Below are positions 33,985-45,048 of a DNA stretch of 64,000 nt, piece by piece. The position numbers and the translations under genes are program-made. The notes below the pieces were generated by a model. It did not search any database and had not been told where the DNA came from. It was given only the letters and a program-made list of their open reading frames with translations. The stretch covers positions 73,848,919 through 73,912,918 of the forward strand of contig CM055096.1 in NCBI GenBank assembly GCA_029204225.1. The letters run 5' to 3'. Each line of letters starts with the position of its first letter. Position 1 is the first letter of the stretch. This DNA comes from Diphasiastrum complanatum. Lineage: Eukaryota > Streptophyta > Lycopodiopsida > Lycopodiales > Lycopodiaceae.

Positions 33985-35400
33985 ATTAACAAAAAGAACT
34001 TTGAACAAAACAAAAGTGGATCAAAACAAAAAAATTTGCGATGAAAGGACGCTTGAGATCAATACCAGCACTGAATATCGGTTTCAAGCACAAGATCTAC
34101 AGAGATTATTTGCAGATAAGCGATGTGCGCTCGAAAGCGATATTGCACAGCAGGTGGTATCGGACTTGAGCGCACTGTGAGAGGGCGGAAACTTGAACGA
34201 TGAAAGAGCGCACTTGAGAGCTAAAAGCAAAAATTTTGTGGAAAAAAATGAAAATTCTGAGGACTTATATATACGAAATTTTTGCACGTGTGAAAAGACG
34301 GCCGAGACACGTGTTGTTAGAAGATTAGACCACGTGCAGTGTCCGTACTGACAATGATGACCCAATTATGAGACCACGTGGGCTGAGACACATGCGCGAA
34401 TCCCTAATCGACGCGTGTCATTCCGGCACGTGCCAGATATCAGATCAATCATTCTAGGTATGGCGCATTTAATTAGGCAAATCACAAGTCGACACGTGTT
34501 CCTTCACCTCTCGTCCACACGTGCAAATTTTTTTATACATAGGTCTTTTTGGGCTCGGATTTTCATGCAAATTCACGATTTCTTTGCCGGATATCGATTT
34601 CAAGTGCGCCGCTTGCTCTCATTACATCACATTGGCTATTATGTGCCTGGATCCGATATTGCATCGTCCGGTATCACATTCAAGCGCGTCTCGCTACCCT
34701 TTTCTTCTCTGCTAGTTGTTCTTGCGCTTGGATCCGATACTCCAATTTCAAATATCTCTCTCGAGCGTGTGTTGATTTGTCTTGCATGTCGGACTTGGGG
34801 GTTTGAATCCAGTTTGCTTTCGTTTTTTAATGAATTTTTGCAAATTTTTGCACGTGTGAAAAATGGCCGAGACACATGTCGTCAGATGATTAGACCACGT
34901 GGAATGTCCATACCGACAAATGATGACCCAATTATGAGGACACATGGGCTGAGACACGTGCCCGAATCCCATATCGACGTGTGTCATTGTCGCACGTGGT
35001 AGATGTCAAATCAATCATTCAATGTACAGCGCATTTACTTTGGCCAATCGCTTGTCGACACGTGTTCCTTCGCCTCTCCTCCACACGTGCAAATTTTTTT
35101 TTTTCTATAAATAGGTCTTTTTCGGCTCGAATTTTCACGCAAATTTACGATTGCTTTGTCGGATATCAATTTCAAGCGCGCCGCTTGCTCTCATTACGTC
35201 TCGTTGACTATTATGCGTCTGGATCCAATACTGCATCCTCCGATATCGCATTCAAGCGCGTTTCGTAACTCTTTTCTTTCCTGCTCTTTGTCCTTGTGCT
35301 CGGATCCGATACTCTAGCATTCAATATCTCTCTCAAGCGCACGTTGCCTTGACGTGCTTGTCTAACTTGGGCTTTGTGCCTGAGAGCGATATTTGGAACT
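33985..35400. promoter_or_regulatory. mirrored promoter region with thirteen CACGTG palindromes
   Basis: It lies between the minus-strand H3-fold gene and the plus-strand gene P2. CACGTG (G-box/E-box core) occurs at 34285, 34308, 34331, 34375, 34427, 34493, 34518, 34851, 34896, 34955, 34993, 35058 and 35083. Minus-strand TATATATAA at 34,273-34,265 points at the H3 gene; plus-strand TATACATAG (34,534) and TATAAATAG (35,106) point at P2. Sequence around GCACGTGTG-AAATTTTT is mirrored at both edges, and the transcribed flanks share words such as CCGATAT and CTCAAGCG in inverted orientation. G-boxes bind bHLH and bZIP factors in plants, so the two genes may have shared control. Confidence 0.6.
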
Positions 35401-35468
35401 TCAGTTCTGTTCTTTTTGTTTAAAATGTCTAATTTTGAATCCAGTTTGCTTTTTTTTTTTTAATGAAT
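34276..35468 (+). repeat. tandem duplication of promoter plus 5' end of gene P2
   Basis: Unit 1 (about 34,276-34,838) and unit 2 (about 34,839-35,468) share their order throughout: AAATTTTTGCACGTGTG, GATGACCCAATTATGAG, TCGACACGTGTTCCTTC, CGCCGCTTGCTCTCATTACG/A, and GAATCCAGTTTGCTTT followed by a T-run and TTAATGAATTT. Unit 1 therefore carries a second copy of the start of P2, cut off after its first codons. Confidence 0.75.
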
Positions 35469-36840
35469 TTGGTATTACTGATAGGTTGGACTATTTCAAA
35501 TCTTTTTTTTCTCCTTTTCTTTTGATTTTACTTTCTATAACTGAGGGCCCTAGTGTGGAGGCATTTTTTGAGATATATTTCAGATTTAAGTCCCTGCTTA
35601 GTACTCCGTTATTCAGGTCTCAAAATAAAGACATGATTCATTATCAGGACCTGGTGGCACTCAAGCATATCTACAAAGCTAAGATTGACTGAATGTTTAC
35701 CAAGTTACATAATGATTTCAAGTCTGTAGATGAGTGCCTAATTCATAATAAAAAATGTAGATTTGTTGATTTTCAATTTGTTTTTGTTTTTTTTCCTTTT
35801 GTTAAATATTTTTGATGATTCGGACTTTGTGCCCTCCACTTCTGAAGAAGCTTCTTCTACTGGTACAAAGTCTGAAAAGTCAAAGATTGTAGATATAGAT
35901 ATTTTTTTTATTGATACGAGTGTTAATTTAGATAATTGTTCTGATTTTGATCCTGCTCGAAATAGGGCTACTTTTATAGGCCCTAGAACCCCCACTACCC
36001 TTTCTCTTTCTGATAAATCTTTGATCACTTTGCCTACTTGTAATTTAGATAATAATTCTTTTTTGACAATATCAGATATATCGGATCTTTTTGACTTCAC
36101 TGAAGTTGAGACTCTTTTCATTTTGAGCAAAGAGCTTGACGAATATTCGGATATAATTGATTTTGATGCTGATGATCTTCTCCCTAGTGTTGACGATGTA
36201 CATAATGATAAGTTTTATTCAGGGAAAGATTGCTTGAAAATGGCTACGGAGGAAATCCGCAACAAAGAAGATGATCTACCTTTTGAGGAGGAGTTTCTTA
36301 GAATCCAAAGTCAACTTGGTTTTCCACAGCCAATTGTCTATTCACCAACAATATTGACATCAAAAGGTGGACATAATATTGATGGAGAGACAGTAATCAG
36401 AGAAGACAAATCCGAATGCATAAGTTTTTGTCTCTTATCAAGTACTAGTAGATTTGTTATGTCAGATTATATACTGGAGCTTACTTTGTTTTTTTATCAT
36501 TTCAGGAAACAATTTTTCTTGATGACTTCGCAATTCGTCGAGGAGGGCAGAGATCTTCTGCGGGAGAATTTTCAAGAGATCATGCACTTGAACACTATCT
36601 GAAGTCCTTCAAGAATAATGAGATAAGTGTTGCCCATTCAAAGTTTCATCAACATGGTGAAACTATGATTATGGCAATCAAGGCACTGTCTCATTTTCTT
36701 GGAGGACATAATTTTAATAAGGTGCATAAAAGAATTTTTGTAAAGAAAACTATTGTGGTTAAAATTTTAGGATATGGACTAGTGAATTCCATGTTCAGAT
36801 CATCTCATTTTGCAATGTATGTTGCATAACGTTGATCTGA
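35413..36840 (+). pseudogene. plus-strand gene P2 of transposon B, unknown function
   Basis: The first part (NEFGITDRLDYF, then SITEGPSVEAFFEIYFRF near 35,540, YQDLVALKHIYKAKID near 35,650) begins near an ATG at about 35,425, and a T-run at 35,450-35,461 shifts the frame. A second exon from about 35,815 to 36,415 is rich in Asp, Glu and Ser (DDSDFVPSTSEEASSTGT, DEYSDIIDFDADDLLPSVDD). An acceptor TTTCAG at 36,499-36,504 opens the last exon, IFLDDFAIRRGGQRS then YLKSFKNNEISVAHSKF and IMAIKALSHFLGGH, which matches the end of the plus-strand gene of transposon A (26,340-26,640). The end is damaged (TAA near 36,828, then LLDPYERKK in another frame). Acidic stretches of this type occur in chromatin and transcription factors, but no family is recognised. 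Confidence 0.55.
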
Positions 36841-36941
36841 GTAAGCATGAAAACTATGAGCTATTGGATCCATACGAAAGAAAAAAAATTGTTGCATGAT
36901 TCTAAGTTGCAACTTTCATTAGAAAAAATATCGGAAGCAAA

Positions 36942-39305
36942 TTAGATACTGCTGAATTTTACTTTGTAAATATTTTTATTTAATATACAAAATTTTATTG
37001 TGTGTCTATAGCCTACTGGCTTGTATAAATTTGCATGCTTTTTGAAATTTTTATAATCCGTCAATTTTGTATGATGACGAATTTGGATTCTTTTGTAAAA
37101 CCATTGGAAAAGTTGCAATATATAGCTGTTTTTTGTGCTAGTCCCGCCATGTTGTGTACTTTTATGAAATGCTGCTCTTGCTTGCCAATGAGATTTTTTC
37201 ATTCCTTTCGATGACCATATGCTAAGACTTCCACTATTTCTTGCAAAGAATGTCAAATGATGTCGTAATATGTGCTGCATGTCACAAAAACATAATCTAA
37301 ATAAGTACCAAAAGTATCTAATTTAGTGACACATATTTGTCTATTGTAGTGTAAAATCAAAATCTTACCATATAATGTGTTATATGATCAACACCCCATG
37401 CACTCTGAACTACATCCACAAATTCATTGGTTGTTTTCTGTACCATTTGGACATCAGTATTTGAAAATTTATCTTTTCTCAAGTATTTCACCATGTTGTC
37501 TAACTTTTTCCAAACTTCTACTTTGTGTATACGAGTAGAACCTTCGTCTTCAAAATCTTGAGTTGCTGCAATAATTTCTTTCCAAACTGTGTATTGAACC
37601 TTAGATTGTTTGCCAGAATAATTTGATAAAAATCTTTGAGCTTTAGATCCTCCAATGCTCGGCTTGCATGGAATATTTCCTGTTTTACCTAATAACTTGT
37701 CATCTTTTTTTTTTTAATTTTAAAGTGGCCTTTATGTAAGCCTGCTTTGGACAACACATCCTCTAATCTGGAAATAGCTTCCTTTGTAGAGGCCTCTGGC
37801 TCAGAATTCCATGCAAACAAGATGTGAAGATATATTATTTTTTCTATAATACGCACCTCCGCATGCAATGTACATGTATGAACATTTCGTAAATGAATTG
37901 GCAATACAGGTTTCCAATTAGGATCTTTTCAATCTCTTGATATTCCTATACTCCTTGTCATGTCTTTTGCTATTTTCATGTAGTATAAACAAGGGTGTTT
38001 AGAGTTAGCGCCGTGAGATACATTAAACATACATTTTAATGTTTTCAGATCTCTTGCTAAATGCCATTCAATGTTGAAAGTGCCAATTCTAGGAATATTG
38101 AGTGGAACTCCCTTTATATGGTGGCAGGATATGATGTTCTATTAAATATCCATGAGAGAATGTTATGGTCTTCTTTCAGCACCTATAAGAGAATACAAAA
38201 ACGTGATTAGCCTCATAATATTAACACAGAAAAGATTTTAGATATGAAATCCATATTCAAATGATTATCTCTATTTATTATGCGAAGGAACTGCTATACC
38301 TGAAATGTTGCCAACCACCAGATATCATTTTTGATTGAACACTGAAATTGAGGCCTTCTGAGTCTTCTGAATCTGAAAGTGCTCCATTCATGATTGTGAG
38401 ACTGACTCTTTCCATTTTTTGTCCTTATATAATTTCAGACTCATCTAACTTGAGAGCAACTTTCAACTTGTTATTGACATTCTCATTTGTAATACCGTAA
38501 AAAATTATGATGAATGTTAATAACTAATTAATGTCAATAAATAAATTGTTGGAATTGTTATATGCTAGACTTTCTCCTTTTGAGCAATACACTTCATTGA
38601 TATGAGATGGATTACCAACTATTGTCTGCATACCATGGTTTAGCATGTTTCTTTTTTTTTATAAAGATGAAATGGGCATGGGATTGGAAACTTTTTAATA
38701 TTTACCTGTGCAAATGTCTTCTTTATCATCTTAAACATTGTTGCATATGCTTCTCTACTGATGCTAGAAAAGTCACATGCCCCCTGAAGCAATGTGGTGT
38801 CTAATATTTTTTCAACTTCATCCATAATGCTATCAGTAACTGACGCCTTAATCTTTTTCATTTTGTTATTATTTAACATTGATTTCATAGATTTAAAAGT
38901 CAAGATAGAGCCTAGTGAGTTTTCATCCAAACAAGTTTTCATCTTTGTAGATTTTTCTTCGCACTCCTTTGATATTTTTCTTGATTCCTCTTCCAAATAA
39001 TGTATTCTTTGCATTGAATGTGCATTCCCATAGAGCATCAAATTCTCACAGTAACCCAAAAGGCCATTTTTACCATGACACATATAGATTATCAACTGAC
39101 TGACCGAATGAAAATCTGGATGTTGCAATGAACATGGATCAATAGGATACAATGTTCTTGATGACCATAAATCTACAAGTTTTAGCTTTTCTTCCCTGTA
39201 TCGGACCATATCAGAAGTTGACAATTTGGGTTGCTTTGAATTTCTCGTCCTGAGCGGAGCATATTCTCGTGACAGATCCACATGAAGATGATAAAGCTTT
39301 GTCAT
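36942..39305 (-). pseudogene. transposase-like gene T of transposon B
   Basis: The first exon is an intact 221-codon frame from ATG 39,305 (MTKLYHLHVDLSREYAPL) to 38,640, with a charged, helical middle (SRKISKECEEKSTKMKTCLD). Further exons follow leftwards: about 38,640-38,310 (LKLDESEII near 38,445; KMERVSLTIMNGALS), about 38,185-37,690 (RDLKTLKCMFNVSHG and SKHPCLY near 38,040-37,985; HAEVRIIEKIIYLHILFAWN), 37,690-37,385, and 37,280-36,942 (SLSIWSSKGMKKSHWQA, TQHGGT, FQWFYKRIQIRH). Compared with copy A it keeps D in LKLDESE but has GMKKSHW where A has GMEKSHW, and CLYY where A has CLYC. Several stops are present. It is convergent with P2 and probably encoded the enzyme that moved the family (inference from position, motifs and conservation). 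Confidence 0.65.
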
Positions 39306-39671
39306 CAGTACAGTAGTATAGTAACAAACAACACAATGACAATAACAAAGCTGGAGATGGCGCTAACGACTCTGCTGGAGATAGAGATGGCGTAGGCTTT
39401 TCTCATAAATGTCACTCCTAATCAAATTTTTGAGTGTTCTCAACTATTAGGAGGGAATATTTCAGCATTTTGAAAAATTATATTCTAACTGTGGTTAAAC
39501 ACCGTGAAGTTTGATGTGACTAAACTAAGGTGCATTCAATTACATGGAAAGTAGTGCGGGCAGATGCGTAAAGAAGTTAGAAAATGATATTATAATTACT
39601 TTATAGTTATTTTTTTTCTCTCCTACATGGCATTTCTTATAGGGCCCTCTTTGGGCCATATTTTCTTTAAT

Positions 39672-40677
39672 GCAGCGATAAAGTGCATTCAATCACAACA
39701 AACATTCATTCTACGTTATACACAGACAGAAAGCAAGCTGCTGCTATATTACACTGAAGCACGAATAGCAATTACAACCAAAGATTGACGGCGTAACTGG
39801 GAGGCTCAAATAATACGTCTTATGGATGGAGCATCTCGTGTAATCTGTGCGGAGATGATCTATTTATAGATTGCATCCATGTATTAACTACAATAAATGA
39901 TTTGTCACCTAATTAGATAAGTCGTTGTACTTGGAAGTATATGGCTTCTGTGACAACTATACATAGTGTATACTGTCAACCCATAGGGAATGTTGACGTG
40001 GACGAGGGTGTCGCAAATTCTCTCACTTCGCTTTATAAGGGAAGTGCCTTTCTCTCACTTTGCAAATTTTGGGAAGTGGCTGGGAATGTTCCTGGTTCAA
40101 AGTAGATGACCTTTAGCATTTTTTCTCTCTCTTTGGGATTTTGTGAAGAAGATGAAGGTGTCCTTAAAAAGGCAAAGGTGCCCTTAAAAAGACGAATGTG
40201 TCTTTAAAACAATTTAACTCATGAAAATAGATGACCTTCGAACTCTTCGCGAACATTTCGCGAACAAAGTCGAAGGTGTTAAAAAAATTTTGAACTTTGA
40301 ACTATCGCGAATTTTTTTTTGCGAAAAAGTCGAGGGTGTTTAAAATAGTTGAACTTTTAGACTGTTGCAAAACTTTCGCGAACATTATGCGAAGCTATTT
40401 CGAAACTGTCTCAAACATAGTTCATTTCTGCAGACTATTTCGAAAGTAATGTATTTCTGTAGTCTTGTTCTAAATGCAAGTTTGTAGAAGCCCTTGAAGA
40501 TGGCCAAATCTTCAATGACTTCAAGCTATTAAACTTAACATTTGAACTTGAAATTATAACAGGATTGGTTACCCTTTGCTGGAGATCAGCCGGAAGCCCG
40601 TTGTAGACATTCTTCAAATAAGTTAGCTGTCTGAGTTTGTGATTCCAAGGAGACAATTGTGGGCTTAATTTCCAACA
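39672..40677 (-). repeat. 3' LTR of element D, proximal piece
   Basis: On the minus strand it starts TGTTGGAAATTAAG at 40,677, directly after the polypurine tract AAGGGGGAT (40,686-40,678). It matches 44,318-45,048 but holds about 270 bp more in the zone of GAAGGTGTCCTTAAAAA-type minisatellite units and CGCGAA repeats (40,145-40,400). It breaks at 39,672, where transposon B was inserted. Confidence 0.85.
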
Positions 40678-40804
40678 ATCCCCCTTAAGGTCACGGTTGG
40701 TGCCTTGGTATCTTCGTCAGGTTCAGCACGTTGAAGAACTTCTGGTGCTTGATCCTAGGAAGCGCTTTGGTGAAGATGTCTGCGACCATTTCTGTTGTGG
40801 AGTA

Positions 40805-43800
40805 CTATTGAGGGATCACTTGCCCTGAGAAAACTTTCTCCCAAATGAAATGATACTGGATTTCTATGTGCTTGGATTTGCCATGAAATCTAGGATTCAG
40901 TGACAGTGAAATACAGCTCAAGTTGTCACACAGAATGGTGGTAGCATTGAACTGAGTGTGATGCAAGTCGTGAAGTAATAACCTGATCCATACAATTTCT
41001 TTTGAAGATTGACATGCTGCGATGTACTCTGCCTCTGTCGAAAAAAGTGTAACTGATTTATGCTTCATCGAGTTCCACGAAATGGGCCCCCCTGCCAGAT
41101 AGAAACAGAACTCGGAGGTAGATTTTCTTGTAGAGACTGTTCCCTGAATATATCTCATCACTCTCTTTAATGCTTTCCAATGAGAGATCCTAAGATTAGA
41201 CATGAATTGACTTAATGTGATAATAGTGTATGCTAAATCTGGTCTAGTACACAGCATTGCATACATCAAAGATCTTATAGTGAATGATAAGGGTACTTCA
41301 CTATGTCAAGTACTTCATGATCAAAATCAGCACTGGTAGGTTTAGTCAATACAATATTTGGATCCATTGGGGTATCAATTGGTTTGCAATCAGACATATG
41401 AAACTTTTCTAAAATGCCTTTTAGATATGCCTGCTGGCTAAGATAGATCTTCTGAAGTCTATTTCTAGAAATGTGAATTTTTAGCAAAGAATGGACAACT
41501 CCTAAATCAGTCATGTCAAATTCTTTTGACAGATCACTCTTAGTAGTGTGCAGAAGAGAAGTGTCGTTAGACAAAATAAATGCATCGTCTACGTAAAGAG
41601 CTATGTGAACTGAATTGGTGCATATATGCTTTGAATAAACATTACAATCAGCTGAATTGTTTGCAAATCCCAATCGTATGAGATAAGAGTTGATTCTATC
41701 GAACCATGCTCTTGTGGCCTGTTTCAGACCGTAGATTGCTTTGTGCAGCTTGCACACTTTGTGCTTTGGGCCTTTGACTTCGAATCCTTCCGGTTGGAAG
41801 GTGTACAGCTCCTCTGCGACATTGTCGTTGAGAAATGTTGTCTTGACATCCATTTGGTGCATTTCGAGGTCTTCCGCGACTGCTAATGCAATCAGAGTCC
41901 TAATTGATTGTATCTTGATGACAGGACTAAAAATTTCTTGATACTCTACTCGTTGGACTTGAGTGAATCCTTTAGCCACCAATCGTGCTTTCCATTTGGC
42001 AATGGAACCATCAGAGTTGATCTCTTCTTAAAGATCCACTTGTTGTCGATAACTCTCTTGTGAGTGGGGAAGTCGACTAGTGTCCAGGTCTGATTCATCA
42101 AAAGTGAGTTGTTAGCGCTTTCCATAGCTTCTTGCCACTTCACAGCATCCTTGGAGTTAATTGCTTCGGCTAGGCTCTTTGGTTCTTCTAATGAAGTCTA
42201 GAACGATTGAGGTGCATACCTCTCAGGAACTGTCCGAGTCTGTGAGGATCTGTAGACGTTTGGTTGACCAGGATGCGATGATGCTTCTTCTTGAATTTCT
42301 CCAGATCTGTTCGAGCTAGCTTGGTTTGGTCTGAGGACAGGTACTATTGGCTGCTCGGCTTCTGTAGCTGTAGCTGCAGGTTCTGTAGAAGGAACATCAA
42401 CGTTGGAAGAATCCATGCTATGTAAAATAGGATGAAATGACATATCATCATTTATCGATGGTTGTTTGAAATCATAGTATGTATGTTCTTGAACTATTAC
42501 ATCCCTAGAGACAAATACTACATTGGTGGATGGATCATAAATTTTATAAGCTTTATGTTCATCAGAATAGCCAATGAAAATACATTTATTTGTCCTATGA
42601 TCCAGCTTCTTCCTAACCTGTTTAGGAATGTGAACAAAACATGTACAACCAAAGATTTTTAAATGGCTGACACTAGGCTTGTGCCCATGCCAAACTTCAT
42701 AAAGAGTTTTGTTGTTGACGACTTTGGCTGGATATGTTTTGCACGTAACAGGCTGTGGCAGTAGCTTCTGCCCAGAACTTTGCAGGTAGGTGTGCTTGAT
42801 GTAGCATGGATCTGGCTGAATTGAGAAGAGTTTGATTCTTCCTTTCTACAATCCTGTTTTGTTGTGGTGAATAGGAAGTGGTGAACTGTCTTCTAATGCC
42901 ATGTTTAGCCATGTAGTCGGACATCTCATTAGAGATGTATTCGCCGTCACCATCAGTTCAGAGTGCCGTCACTTTTGTAGACGTTTGTGTCTCAGCCATG
43001 GCCTTGAATCTCTTGAAGCATTCAAAGGCTTCAGATTTGTGCTTAATGAACATGACTGTATGCCATCTAGAATAATCATCTATGAAAGTGATAAAATAGA
43101 TCGCATCTCCTAAGGACGGAGTTGGCATTGGACCACAAGATCGCTATGTACAAGATTCAATACATGCTTTGTTTTGATGGAATGTGATTTGGGAAACTTG
43201 CTTCTAGAGTGTTTGTCATAGACGCATGATTCACAAAAGAAAGACTTCCTATCTAATGAAGAAGGAAAATACAATCCATCAACTAAGTTATTACAATGCA
43301 TATAGGAAAGTGATATTGTATTCACGTGTCCACATCGACTATGCCACAGAAAAGCACTGTCGTTTACATTTTCATTAGAGATACTAGCTAATGCAACTGA
43401 ATTAGAGAGTACGTAAAGATTTCCAAGTCTAGTGCATATAGTCAGAGTAGTATCTTCCTTGAATATTGTACACGGCTCAGATGAGAAAGTAACAGTGTAG
43501 CCCTCATTAGTTATCTTAGAGACTGATAACGGGCTCTTTGATAGCTGAGGAATGTGAAGGATGAACACAAATGTATAGATCGTTGTTGAATGTGATCTTG
43601 ACTGTCCCTTTGCCTTCAACGTGTATGGTGCTTGAATCTCCAAGGTAGATGAATTGATCTCTGCTGTAAGCTGCATACTAAAAAAAAAACCATTCTTTGC
43701 GAGAGGTCATGTGTTGGGTAGCACCGCTGTCCAGGTACCAGCTATCACAGTCTTCGTTGCTGTTGCTATAATCCATTAACAAATGTGTATTTTGCTCCTT

Positions 43801-43847
43801 GAATTCCGCCGTGTTGGAGGAGTCTGGCTGCTACCTATACGAGACAT
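40805..43847 (-). pseudogene. Ty1/copia pol of element D (gag deleted)
   Basis: ATG at 43,847 opens MSRIGSSQTPPTRRNS and passes within about 30 codons to the protease motif WYLDSGATQHMTS near 43,730, so almost all of gag is missing. GAG-pre-integrase: FLWHSRCGHVN near 43,345 and CESCVYDKHSRSKFPKS. Integrase core: YFITFIDDYSRWH near 43,090, TDGDGEYISNEM near 42,940, and HGIRRQFTTSYSPQQNRIVE near 42,890. RT: WQEAMESANNSLLMNQTW near 42,130, MDVKTTFLNDN near 41,850, and catalytic ALYVDDAF near 41,595. RNase H: MLCTRPDLAYTI near 41,250, STRKSTSEF near 41,130 (an internal deletion lies just before it), FSTEAEYIAACQSSKEIVW near 41,030. Frames break near 43,110, 42,680, 42,005 and 41,270. Confidence 0.88.
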
Positions 43848-43900
43848 GTTAACAGTAATACAAATGGAACAAACTTAATCTCTCGGTTTATATGAGCTAT

Positions 43901-43912
43901 GCTCTGATACCA
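43901..43912 (-). other. primer-binding site of element D
   Basis: On the minus strand this reads TGGTATCAGAGC, the initiator tRNA-Met primer site of copia elements, directly after the 5' LTR and 54 bp before the ATG of the pol frame. Confidence 0.85.
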
Positions 43913-43913
43913 A

Positions 43914-45048
43914 TCTAATAGGGCAAGGGAGATAGAAGAATACGAACAGAGAAGAAAGCAGAAATATTGCGGAGCAGCTCTCCCGTTACAATCAGCTGCC
44001 AAATGCAAAACAGTCTAATAATCAGCTTATGCTAAATGTAATCATAGCTTTAAGTGTTCTAATTGCCCAACAGGATCTTAAAAATTAATTCATACTCTCA
44101 AAAACCAAGAGTATAGGCCACCGAAGAGATTAGAAATGGTTTGTGTGTGGTATTACTCAATCAGATTCAATGTGAAGTATGGTTTAGAAATAAATGGAAG
44201 AGCGGTATGATATCGCGAGTCCCTCGGGCGTCAAAGACAGCCATCGTCTGATCAGAAACTAAGGAGTTGTAGACGTCCGTGTTCTGATCAGAGTGAGTAA
44301 ACAAGTGCGATCAAACATCGATAAAGTGCATTCAATCACAACAAGCATTCACTCTACGCTATACACAGATAGAAAGCAAGCTGCTGCTATATTACACTGA
44401 AGCACAAATAGCAATTACAATCAAAGATTGATGGCGTAACTGGGAGACTCAAATAATACGTCTTATGGACGGAGCGTCTCGTGTAATCTGTGCTGGGATG
44501 ATCTATTTATAGATTGCATCCATGTATTAACTACAATAAATGATTGGCCCCTAATTAGGTAAGCCATTGTACTTGGAAGTATATGGCTTCTATGACAACT
44601 ATACATAGTGTATACTGTCAACCCATAGGGAATGTTGACGTGGATGCACAAATTCTCTCACTTCGCTTTATAAGGGAAGTGCCTTTCTCTCACTTCACAA
44701 ATTTTGGGAAGTGGTTGAGAACGTTCCTCGTTTAAAGTAGATGACCTTCGGCATTTTCTCTCTTCGAAATTTTGTGAAAAAGGCAAAGGTGCTCTTAAAA
44801 AGGTGAAGGTGCCCTTAAAAAGGCGAAGACCATAGTTCATTTCTGCAGACTGTCTCGAAAGTAATGTATTTCTGCAGACTTGTTCTAAATACAAGGTTAT
44901 TAAACTTAACATCGGAACTTGAAATTATGACAGGATTGGTTATTCTTTGCTGGAGATCAGCCGGAAGCCCGTTGTAGACGTTCTTCAAATAAGTTGGCTG
45001 TCTGAGTTTGTGATTCCAAGGAGACAACTGTGGGCTTAATTTCCAACA
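43914..45048 (-). repeat. 5' LTR of element D
   Basis: It starts TGTTGGAAATTAAG at 45,048 and runs to about 43,914 next to the primer site. Its two halves match 39,672-40,677 and 23,847-24,200, which shows that transposon B interrupts the 3' LTR. It lacks about 270 bp of the minisatellite zone seen in the other LTR. Confidence 0.82.

Larger units (their letters stand above)
24203..39669. mobile_element. large TIR DNA transposon B (~15.5 kb) of an unnamed family
   Basis: It lies inside the 3' LTR of element D: the LTR breaks at about 24,187-24,200 and resumes at 39,672, with AT on each side (24,201-24,202 and 39,670-39,671). The right end (ATTTTCTTTA preceded by TTCTTATAGGGCCC) resembles the right ends of the related copies A and C; the left end has lost most of its terminal repeat (TAGCTTCGG, then the shared subterminal word TCTACGTAACGTAG). 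Gene order is: unknown plus-strand gene P1 (split by copies A and C), minus-strand H3-fold gene, mirrored promoter, plus-strand gene P2, and minus-strand transposase-like gene T. Every gene is damaged. Confidence 0.7.
23847..45048 (-). mobile_element. Ty1/copia element D, minus strand, split by DNA transposon B
   Basis: The 5' LTR is at 43,914-45,048 and the 3' LTR is in two pieces, 39,672-40,677 and about 23,847-24,200, separated by transposon B. On the minus strand both LTR starts read TGTTGGAAATTAAG. A polypurine tract (AAGGGGGAT) directly precedes the 3' LTR at 40,686-40,678, and the primer site is at 43,912-43,901. The internal part holds protease, integrase, RT and RNase H but almost no gag. 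No clear target duplication is seen at the outer ends. Confidence 0.82.
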
